A DNA stretch of 13,527 bases, taken from Candidatus Doudnabacteria bacterium (GTDB lineage: Bacteria > Patescibacteriota > Doudnabacteria > UBA920 > O2-02-FULL-48-8). How positions within the stretch are numbered: the stretch's first letter is position 1; each line of letters starts with the position of its first letter. Made by a program: the position numbers and the translations under genes. This document shows positions 1 through 6,779 of the stretch, piece after piece. Below the pieces are notes generated by a model that was not told where the DNA came from, did not search any database, and saw only the letters and a list, made by a program, of their open reading frames with translations. The stretch covers positions 1 to 13,527 of the forward strand of contig JACQJI010000009.1 of NCBI GenBank assembly GCA_016198045.1, read 5' to 3'.

Positions 1-35
1 AATTAGTAATTAGAAATTTAGCCGGAATAAATACA

Positions 36-53
36 GGGTATACTGGGTATACT
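36..53 (+). promoter_or_regulatory. tandem 9-bp repeat upstream of the -35 box (possible operator)
   Basis: Two perfect adjacent copies of gggtatact (36-44 and 45-53) lie four bases upstream of a -35-like hexamer. Each contains the self-complementary core GTATAC, which would suit a dimeric regulator. The first gene of the operon encodes a small HTH protein, so autoregulation is an attractive inference, but nothing in the sequence proves binding. Confidence 0.35.
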
Positions 54-57
54 GCTA

Positions 58-86
58 TTGCAAAGTTCCGGCTTTTGTGCTATAAT
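58..86 (+). promoter_or_regulatory. sigma70-type promoter with extended -10
   Basis: TTGCAA (58-63), a 17-bp spacer and a perfect TATAAT (81-86) preceded by TGC make an extended -10 promoter. The expected start of transcription is near 93, giving a leader of about 209 nt before the first start codon at 302. It is the best promoter candidate for the five-gene block ending at 8168. Confidence 0.65.
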
Positions 87-144
87 ATAATAAAGCAATA
101 GGGAGTATTGGTAGGTATTGGGCTTTTTTGAAACCAAAACAAAA

Positions 145-285
145 CCAGGTACTGAAAATTTGACCGCGATTATGTTTTTCATGAACGGTATTCCTGCTCA
201 AAAACATATCGCGCTATAATCTTGCGATTAGTTTTAAGAGAAAGTATTGATAACCGCAAGATTCAGTCAAATTTCTAGTACCTGG
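145..285 (+). repeat. 141-nt palindromic element with a three-way-junction fold
   Basis: The ends ccaggtactgaaaatttgac (145-164) and gtcaaatttctagtacctgg (266-285) pair over 20 positions: 18 Watson-Crick, one G-U and one mismatch. Inside are two further hairpins: 165-179 with 200-213 (one bulge) and 219-231 with 251-263 (one mismatch). Helix one starts directly after the outer stem, so the whole segment folds into a closed three-way junction. The outer arms closely match the arms of the repeats at 8302-8650 and 8666-8734. It lies in the predicted 5' leader of the operon and contains no ORF. It could be a non-autonomous mobile palindrome, a structured regulatory leader, or both. Confidence 0.7.
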
Positions 286-301
286 AAAATAAAAATACAA
301 T

Positions 302-481
302 ATGACCGGGAAACTTGAGGAGTTGCTGACACTCAAAGAAGTAACTCATTTATTGAGCATCCATCCAAACACCCTTCGGAACTGGGAGAAAGAAGGGCTG
401 ATTGAAGCTGTCCGCATCGGTCGCAGAGGGGACCGTCGCTACAAAAAACAAACCATTCAAAACATTTTGAACCAAAAATGA
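302..481 (+). CDS. small MerR/excisionase-type helix-turn-helix DNA-binding protein
   Basis: This 59-residue protein is little more than one winged-helix DNA-binding domain of the MerR / HTH_17 (excisionase, AlpA-like) type. Helices one and two are LTLKEVTHLLSIHPNTLRNW (residues 9-28), and the wing is near GLIEAVRIGRRGDRRYKK (residues 32-49), with the family's characteristic RRGDRRY signature. No effector or dimerisation domain follows, so it cannot be a classical metal- or drug-sensing MerR regulator. It probably regulates the operon or acts as a recombination-directionality-type architectural protein. ATG 302 follows the 145-285 element by 16 nt, with no Shine-Dalgarno sequence. Its TGA overlaps the next ATG (ATGA, 478-481), implying translational coupling. 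The domain call is firm; the role is inferred. Confidence 0.85.
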   Translation: MTGKLEELLTLKEVTHLLSIHPNTLRNWEKEGLIEAVRIGRRGDRRYKKQTIQNILNQK

Positions 482-1413
482 AAAACAAAGACAAATACGG
501 CTCGTTTCGGACCAAAGAGGGCTTTTGGACCCGGAACATTAAACTGATCAAGCTTGTCGGCATAAGCTTATTGCCGGTTTTGATCGTGGGCGGCGCGTTG
601 CTCGCAAAACGCAACAAAAAATTATCGCAGGTCGCGGAAATTCCCGCAGCTCAAGCTTCGGAAATGCCGGGCTGGTGGTACCAGGATTACTTTGGTGATG
701 CTTTCTGTGAGCGGCCGGACTGTGCGCCGGATGCCGATCCCGACGCTGACAAGCTGACCAATAAACAGGAGTTTTACTATCACACTGATCCGCTGGATGC
801 TAGAACCGTGGATGACTCCATGACCGACGGAGAGCTGGTGGCCCGCGGGTTTGATCCGTCGCGCCCCGGCCAAGTGACGTTCGAGGAAGTCATGAGCGAG
901 GACAACATCATGGCCGAGAGCCTGCTTTTGGAAAAGGACATCCGGGATCTGGCCAATGAAGGCAAAGATATTTCTCGAGTCTCTATACCTCTGATCCCAC
1001 AGTCGCAGCTAAATATCGTCTATAATCAGTCTGCCGATGCCTATGTGACTTATTCCAGAGAATTAAACAATGCGGTAGATAAGTATTTTGATAAAGATCA
1101 ACAGCAAGCGATCAGAGTGACCCTTGAATCTGGAGGAGATTCTGAAATCAGCGACATCAAGTTCCGATCTTATGCTTTGCTCGGCCAGCTGAAAAAAATG
1201 ACCGTGCCTTACCGGATGCTGACCTATCATCAGTATGTTATGGCTGTTTATCAATTGATGCCGGAAGTGTTAGACAACAGCCCGGAAGCCACAGACATCA
1301 GCAATCCTGCCAGTGACCGGTGGTTTGCCAATGCCCAGGCTTTGTTTGCGGTTACCCAGAAACTGAACTTTGAACAGCAGCGTTTGGAATTAAGCCTAAA
1401 GACTCTGCAATGA
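478..1413 (+). CDS. membrane-anchored extracytoplasmic protein with TSP3-like Asp-rich segment
   Basis: A 311-residue protein of no recognised family. Residues 1-21 are basic, and one hydrophobic helix (about 22-43) is followed by AKRNKK. The stretch from about 84 to 131 (DADPDADKLTNKQEF, then TDPLDARTVDDSMTDGEL, ending GFDPSRPG) resembles degenerate thrombospondin type 3 / dockerin-like calcium-binding repeats, here with several Asp or Gly positions lost. A Trp-rich patch (PGWWYQ, 64-69) sits between membrane and repeat. The remainder (140-311) looks mainly helical and ends in a probable coiled segment. Start and stop overlap both neighbours by ATGA, so it is translated in step with the HTH gene and the 745-residue protein. 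The basic-in rule around the helix is ambiguous, but calcium-binding repeats argue for an external C-terminus. It is probably an accessory surface component of the transport apparatus; this is inference from context. Confidence 0.8.
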   Translation: MKNKDKYGSFRTKEGFWTRNIKLIKLVGISLLPVLIVGGALLAKRNKKLSQVAEIPAAQASEMPGWWYQDYFGDAFCERPDCAPDADPDADKLTNKQEFYYHTDPLDARTVDDSMTDGELVARGFDPSRPGQVTFEEVMSEDNIMAESLLLEKDIRDLANEGKDISRVSIPLIPQSQLNIVYNQSADAYVTYSRELNNAVDKYFDKDQQQAIRVTLESGGDSEISDIKFRSYALLGQLKKMTVPYRMLTYHQYVMAVYQLMPEVLDNSPEATDISNPASDRWFANAQALFAVTQKLNFEQQRLELSLKTLQ

Positions 1414-3647
1414 TGCCCATAAACGTCAGAAAATCCATCTCTTCATTTTTACTGATTGTCTTTACGGTCAGCCAGATTGGGGTACTGGGATCTGTTTTGC
1501 TGCTTCCTAAACCAGCGCATGCCTGCCAGTTCCTGGGTACCGGTCCTGACTGCACTTTCCAGTTAGTCGATGTTTATGATGCTGTCAAAAATGTGGTGAC
1601 AGGAATCATAGTGAGAATTGCCCAAAACTACGCCAACAAGTATCTGACTAAATTTACCCAAAAACTTCAGGACAAGTATCGGATCAAAGATTTCTTGTTT
1701 TACGACCAGTACTTGTCCGACTATTACGTGACCAAGCTGATTAGTAGGAACGTCAAAGACCCAGATCTGAAACGAGCATTAGAGTTGTTTGCCGGAGTTA
1801 CTATTACCGGCCGGACGCAAGGCTATACAGGCACAGATCCACGCAAAGCTTTGATCCCGCAACTCAAAAAGGAAATTAATAAGATCTATATAGAACAAGG
1901 AGGAACTGACTCAGGCTATGTTTACCGGCCATCTCGTACCATGACTAACAGAGATTATTTTTCCGCAGCACAATCTTACTTCTATAATCCCCCAAGTTAT
2001 ACTGAACAGCGAATTGCCGGACAGTTCGGGGCGTTTGAATCTGCGGCTACGACCGCGGCCAAGCTGGAAATCACGGTCGGCAACAGTCTTAAAGCCGGCC
2101 GAGTGATTGGCGGGACCTGTAACCTTGCGGAAGATATACCCGGCGTACCAATTACTGAAGGACTGCCGTATATTCCTGGTACTTCTTTGCCTTCTGAGCC
2201 TGCTCCCCCTGGATCATTCCCCGAAGTTCCCGGTACTCCTCTTCCACCTGAACCCCCGCCTCCTACAGCCCCTCCCACTACTCAGAATTGGGACCCAGTG
2301 ACTTGTGTGGCCGCCGGCGGACAATGGCAAGCATCCGCGCTTGACCAGGCTCGGTCGTTCATCACCAATCCCACTGCGTTTACAGAAAAAATGGTCGCCG
2401 GAGCCCTAAACCAGATTTTTGGCATTAACTATAATCCAAACAATATTTTTACTGCGATCGGCTCTGCTTTGGGTGACTTCATATTTAACCAATTGGAGCT
2501 TAAGGATCAGAATGGCGTGTTTAACGAAGAAGGCAGTGTTTATTCGCCGCATTCCGAAGTGACTGCCCGAGTGGTTGATCAGGATGCCGACGGCATTTCT
2601 GACGGCGAGGACAAGGATGATGATGGAAAATTGATAAGTATTGTTGACGTCTGCTACCATGGCGGCCTGCCGCCGAATTGCCAGAACTCAAGCGAAGTGA
2701 CTACTTCATCCTATTTCTATCCGATTTGCAAAGCGGCGGATGACGCGGTCAAAGAGCTGACTGAATGGAATGAATTCCAGGAAAGAAACAAGTATCAGAA
2801 CCAGGGCACGGAAAATCTCTGGCCGCAGTACCGGGAAGCGGCCAACATTTGGGGAGAGAAAGGGGCGCAGGCTTTGGGCAAAGTCAATAACCTTATTCAG
2901 GTGATCAAAGATTTCAACGCGGAAAACAACGACGTCTATGAAAGTAACTTGTTTGTTATCAATAAGTATGGGTACTTCCTGGATAAGATTGTTCAATCGC
3001 TATTCGCGGATGGGGACGTGGATCTGAGCATGACGTTCTGGAGCAACGGCGGCGGCACTTGGTATAACTTGCGGGTCAACACAATCAAGATTAGGGACTA
3101 TCTCAAAGACTTTCGAGTAGCTATCAATAAATGTGCGCAGCCCGACCCGGCGGCTGCTAATGTGCCAGACCCGGGGATTGAGGTGCCGACTGGAGGAAGC
3201 GAGAACGGGGTCGGCAATGATCCCGGCGCCCCGACCACGATCAATGAATCAGACATAATCTGGATCGACCGCGACGTGGGCGGCTGGGCCCAGACTGCCA
3301 ACCTTGGCGTGAGCCTTAATCTGGCTGGCGGCCAGATCACTCTGGATTCAAGCAAGAAGAACGAATGGCCGGCTATCAGACCTGATGAAGATGAAGTCAA
3401 TGCCAATGCCTGGATTTTGGTTTGGCGCCAGGGCAAGTGGTATGCCGGCACCTGGGAGTATATGCGGCCCGGGCAGGACACCAAAAGTACCCAAAATTTG
3501 CAAAATCTTGGGGCGCTTAAGGGCGAGCTGAGCAACTTCATCGCCCAGCCCGGCGAGACTTACGGGTTTATGGTTTCCGGCCTGGCCAGAAACGATCTTT
3601 CCAACGTGGAAGAGCGAAGCAACATAGTCATGGTGTTATGGCAATGA
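1410..3647 (+). CDS. large secreted/surface protein of the T4SS-like locus, with Pro-rich linker, TSP3-like motif and Trp-rich C-terminal domain
   Basis: A 745-residue exported protein. A signal peptide (hydrophobic core about 10-33) ends in PKPAHA/C, an AxA signal-peptidase I site at 38; it is not a lipobox. Residues 40-235 are helical with many Tyr. Residues 242-292 form a Pro-rich linker. Residues 389-407 (DQDADGISDGEDKDDDG) are a TSP3-like calcium-binding loop, and 440-575 are helical again. After a Pro/Gly linker (577-610), a compact terminal module (613-745) carries WIDRDVGGWA, NAWILVWRQGKWYAGTWEYM and TYGFMVSGLAR and ends VMVLWQ, probably a beta-rich domain. The scattered Cys residues after the signal peptide suggest disulfides outside the cell. 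It overlaps the upstream stop (ATGA) and lies 4 nt before the VirB6-like gene, so it may be the exposed adhesin or pilus-like partner of the channel. I do not recognise a named family. Confidence 0.82.
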   Translation: MMPINVRKSISSFLLIVFTVSQIGVLGSVLLLPKPAHACQFLGTGPDCTFQLVDVYDAVKNVVTGIIVRIAQNYANKYLTKFTQKLQDKYRIKDFLFYDQYLSDYYVTKLISRNVKDPDLKRALELFAGVTITGRTQGYTGTDPRKALIPQLKKEINKIYIEQGGTDSGYVYRPSRTMTNRDYFSAAQSYFYNPPSYTEQRIAGQFGAFESAATTAAKLEITVGNSLKAGRVIGGTCNLAEDIPGVPITEGLPYIPGTSLPSEPAPPGSFPEVPGTPLPPEPPPPTAPPTTQNWDPVTCVAAGGQWQASALDQARSFITNPTAFTEKMVAGALNQIFGINYNPNNIFTAIGSALGDFIFNQLELKDQNGVFNEEGSVYSPHSEVTARVVDQDADGISDGEDKDDDGKLISIVDVCYHGGLPPNCQNSSEVTTSSYFYPICKAADDAVKELTEWNEFQERNKYQNQGTENLWPQYREAANIWGEKGAQALGKVNNLIQVIKDFNAENNDVYESNLFVINKYGYFLDKIVQSLFADGDVDLSMTFWSNGGGTWYNLRVNTIKIRDYLKDFRVAINKCAQPDPAAANVPDPGIEVPTGGSENGVGNDPGAPTTINESDIIWIDRDVGGWAQTANLGVSLNLAGGQITLDSSKKNEWPAIRPDEDEVNANAWILVWRQGKWYAGTWEYMRPGQDTKSTQNLQNLGALKGELSNFIAQPGETYGFMVSGLARNDLSNVEERSNIVMVLWQ

Positions 3648-3651
3648 GTAT

Positions 3652-6600
3652 ATGAACTCACGATATAGGAAAAGATACCTATTTGGAACCCTAGTAATTG
3701 CTGTAATACTAGGCAGTTTTACTTTTGTCAAAAATTCTTCCGCCTTGGAAAATCCTCCTCCACGGCCTTCTGGTCCTCCTGTAGAGATTAAGACTTCATA
3801 CACAAAAATCAATGATGCAATGCTGGCTAAGGCCCAGACCAGTCTTGCGGAATGCCAAAAATTCAAAGATGAGCTTTGGCAGGCATCAAACGGGATTTGG
3901 AAAGCTTATTGGTATTTGGGAGATCTCAGTATCGGAATTGATCCAGGCTGCTATGTAGTGCCAAGGGATTGGGATGATCCTTTGAACAATGGAACCTCTG
4001 AGGTTCCTCCGAACAATAGATACACCGGAGCTATTGAATTGGAGAACTTGATAAAAAATACTTCTTATGGCGTTCCTGCTAATTTTTTCACGAGCCTGCA
4101 AGCAGTTGATGAAGCTGATAAAAAAGAAGCGAGTGGTGTTAGCAAAGTCGTCGGATTGGTACTTGGGTTTATAGTCGATCTTTTGAACCGGATGATTGCC
4201 GGCCTGACTGCCATAGCAGGCAGAATCCTGACTTATGTACTCGAATTGATTATTGTTAAAGCAGAAATGCCGCAAATCGTCACGGCTGGCTGGAAAATCG
4301 TGCGCGATATCATGAACATGTTTTTTGTTTTGATTATGATTGTCATTTCCCTGGCCACGATTTTGGGCTTGGAAAATTACAATTACAAAAAGCTTTTGAC
4401 CAAGCTGATATTGATGGCGCTACTTATCAATTTTAGCCAAATTATTGCCGTGACCCTGATTGATCTTTCAAATATGGTAGTCAAAGTCTTTGCATTAGAA
4501 GGAAATTACGCAGATGTTTACAAAACCATGATTGGCATTACCACGCCAGAGGGTTGGCTTGGCGATAGTTATGGCATAGGTTGGTCTCAAAACTTTGTCC
4601 AAGGACTGACTTCGCTGATTTTAAACGTAATCATGCTAATTTCTTTTTTGGCTTTAGCCGGTTTGTTTGTGGTCCGGCTGGTAGGCTTATATGTGCTGGT
4701 CATCTTTTCTCCAGTGGCTTATGCCCTAAACATCATTCCTGAAACAGCGCAGTATGCCAAGCAGTGGTGGACCACGTTTGTTAAATATCTTATTTGGGCG
4801 CCGGTGGCCATGTTTATGGTCTGGCTCGTGATTTTTATAACCAAACCCCAGGGAGTTCAACAAGATATTATTGATAAGGCCGGCGGCGGCGACTCGTACT
4901 TTAAGTTCGTGATCTTAACCGCTTTCATGTTTGCCGCGGTTTACGTGGCCAAGCAGGCCGGCATGGTTGGATCCGAAGCGATCATCAGCCTGGCGGACAA
5001 AGCCATGAAGGGCACGGTCGCCGCGCCGTTTAAGTGGGGGGCAAAAGGTGCTTGGGCTGGCACCAAAGCTTTGGCTGGATACGGAGCGGAAGAATTATTG
5101 AGGAGGAAGAATTGGGAAATCAGGCCGAGAAAGTGGATAGAGGGGTGGAAAGAATCAAGAGAAGAAAACCGACGAGCTCGAGAAGAAGCTGGTTTGGCAA
5201 AAGCAGAGGGCAAGAGTGTCTTTGCAAATCCGACTTCGTTTTTCCAGCGCTATTGGAGTTGGAAAGGAATAGGAAAAGCAGTTACTGGTGCTAATAAGCG
5301 GGGACAGAAAATGCTTAATGATGCCGCTGACCTTGATGCAAAAGCAAACGAAATTGAACAGCAAGCAAGTCTTAAGAGAGCACCTTATGAAAAAGCGGCA
5401 GAGCGATGGCAGGCCGAGCTTGATCGCGAAAAAGCTTTTGGTGGAGATGAAGGTGATATAAAACGGCTTGAAGGTCTTGTCGCGAGGGCTAATGCACAGG
5501 CTGATGAAGCAGCCGCGCCTTTGGCCGCAGAAGCAACACAGCTTCGAAAACTGGCTAATGAAAAAGCTGAAGAAGCTAAACAGTTAGTCCATGATCCAGA
5601 TTACTTTACCCAGCGCAAATTGCGCGAAGCCACTAATCATGAGAGAGCCAAAGTTTTGGGAGAGACCTGGCAGGAAATGTTTGACATCGCCGAGGGTGCG
5701 GTAGAAGAAAAGCATATTGCCCGATTCAAGGCAGTCTTTGAGAAATTGGCCGATACTTATAATGAGAATGAATTGATTACCCATTGGAAGTACAACCGCG
5801 ATATGAATGCCCAAGAAGCTGGGGCTTGGAAGGATGTTAAAAGTCGCGAGATGCTAATTGCGCGGGCTCTCAAACCTGGTTTCAAGGACGCTGATGGAAG
5901 AACGGTTAGCGAAGCGGATGCTAAAAGAGGGAACTTTAAGATGCACAAGAAGGGCGATCTTTTCCAAGAGGACAAGAATGGCATTGAAAACTTCCGCAAG
6001 CTGGTTTTGCAAGAAAAAATGGGCATGAGTGAAGCAGCATCCATGCGGCATTTGGCTGACATCGGCGACATTGCGGCCAAGCGCGGTCACGTGGGTATTT
6101 GGCGGTTGTACAACACCAAAAACGGCCGTTGGCAGATGAATTCTTTTGACGATTGGGACACGGAAATGCGCATTGAGAAAGGCAAGATGCACGGGGATTT
6201 TGCCACCACCAACCGGTTGTTTGGCCATGACGAATACACAGGCACAGCCAAAGATGGTAACCAGTACCGGATCGCCATCACGCAGAAGAATGAACTTGAA
6301 GAAACGATCAGTCAGATTGACGACGTCAATATGCGGTTAGGCCGTGGTACGTTCAACTTCAGCAAAGCCAGAGCTTTGGCGTTCGATCCGAATATTGTTC
6401 GTCTGCGAAACATGGCCGGGAAATTGGATGATAAAAACGTAGTTAAAGCCCAGGGTATTGGCAACCAGCCGTTGACAGGCAAGGTGGAATTTAAAGATGA
6501 GCGTGGAAATAGGCGAGCAGTGACAGTTGACAGAGATGGTAAAGTTACTGACGATAGAGGCACTGAGATGAAATGGACTAGAAAACATCAAGCCCTTTAT

Positions 6601-6768
6601 ACTTTATCCCAATTGGAAAGAATTGGTTTGGAGCAGTTTAAGCAAGAGGAATTGAAAGGCCACCGCGAGGCCCTGGAGCAGCTGCTTGATGACAATGAAA
6701 TTGAAGAGCGCCACCGCGAGTCTATTCGGGCTGCTGGAATGAATAAATTCGGGTCAGTAGAAATCTAA
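3652..6768 (+). CDS. VirB6/TrbL-like polytopic membrane protein with giant C-terminal cytoplasmic domain
   Basis: A 1038-residue protein, much longer than classical VirB6 (about 300) or TrbL (about 450-550). A cleavable or anchoring N-terminal helix (8-26) precedes an external domain (about 30-160). The membrane core follows: about 163-201, 218-240, 247-281, 315-352, 378-398 and 416-436, with the VirB6/TrbL-like stretch LVGLYVLVIFSPVAYAL and a conserved-looking YAKQWWTTFVKYLIWAP (368-384). From about 450 onward it is hydrophilic: a basic region (455-515), a long coiled coil rich in Ala, Glu and Lys (about 555-645), then about 390 residues of mixed fold ending in an acidic helix. Similar architecture, with a large tail, is known for extended VirB6 proteins of Rickettsiales. 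It probably forms the inner-membrane channel with PrgI and VirB4. There are 4 nt to the previous stop and 11 nt to the next start. The family assignment rests on topology and context. Confidence 0.8.
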   Translation: MNSRYRKRYLFGTLVIAVILGSFTFVKNSSALENPPPRPSGPPVEIKTSYTKINDAMLAKAQTSLAECQKFKDELWQASNGIWKAYWYLGDLSIGIDPGCYVVPRDWDDPLNNGTSEVPPNNRYTGAIELENLIKNTSYGVPANFFTSLQAVDEADKKEASGVSKVVGLVLGFIVDLLNRMIAGLTAIAGRILTYVLELIIVKAEMPQIVTAGWKIVRDIMNMFFVLIMIVISLATILGLENYNYKKLLTKLILMALLINFSQIIAVTLIDLSNMVVKVFALEGNYADVYKTMIGITTPEGWLGDSYGIGWSQNFVQGLTSLILNVIMLISFLALAGLFVVRLVGLYVLVIFSPVAYALNIIPETAQYAKQWWTTFVKYLIWAPVAMFMVWLVIFITKPQGVQQDIIDKAGGGDSYFKFVILTAFMFAAVYVAKQAGMVGSEAIISLADKAMKGTVAAPFKWGAKGAWAGTKALAGYGAEELLRRKNWEIRPRKWIEGWKESREENRRAREEAGLAKAEGKSVFANPTSFFQRYWSWKGIGKAVTGANKRGQKMLNDAADLDAKANEIEQQASLKRAPYEKAAERWQAELDREKAFGGDEGDIKRLEGLVARANAQADEAAAPLAAEATQLRKLANEKAEEAKQLVHDPDYFTQRKLREATNHERAKVLGETWQEMFDIAEGAVEEKHIARFKAVFEKLADTYNENELITHWKYNRDMNAQEAGAWKDVKSREMLIARALKPGFKDADGRTVSEADAKRGNFKMHKKGDLFQEDKNGIENFRKLVLQEKMGMSEAASMRHLADIGDIAAKRGHVGIWRLYNTKNGRWQMNSFDDWDTEMRIEKGKMHGDFATTNRLFGHDEYTGTAKDGNQYRIAITQKNELEETISQIDDVNMRLGRGTFNFSKARALAFDPNIVRLRNMAGKLDDKNVVKAQGIGNQPLTGKVEFKDERGNRRAVTVDRDGKVTDDRGTEMKWTRKHQALYTLSQLERIGLEQFKQEELKGHREALEQLLDDNEIEERHRESIRAAGMNKFGSVEI
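3984..4017. repeat. short palindrome flanked by 7-bp direct repeats inside the VirB6-like gene
   Basis: The palindrome ggaacctctgaggttcc (3991-4007; 7-bp stem, 3-nt loop) is flanked by identical gaacaat copies at 3984-3990 and 4011-4017. It is in frame and encodes part of the external N-terminal domain (NNGTSEVPPNN). It could be a tiny insertion with target duplication or chance. Confidence 0.35.
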
Positions 6769-6779
6769 CAGTTACTATC

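Noticed and set aside
215..220. TATAAT inside the three-way-junction element as a promoter
   Set aside because: No convincing -35 at 16-18 bp and the hexamer lies at the edge of a paired segment; the 58-86 promoter is much better.
3098..3541. 147-residue minus-strand ORF
   Set aside because: Antisense to the C-terminal part of the 745-residue exported protein; low-complexity composition and no family features.
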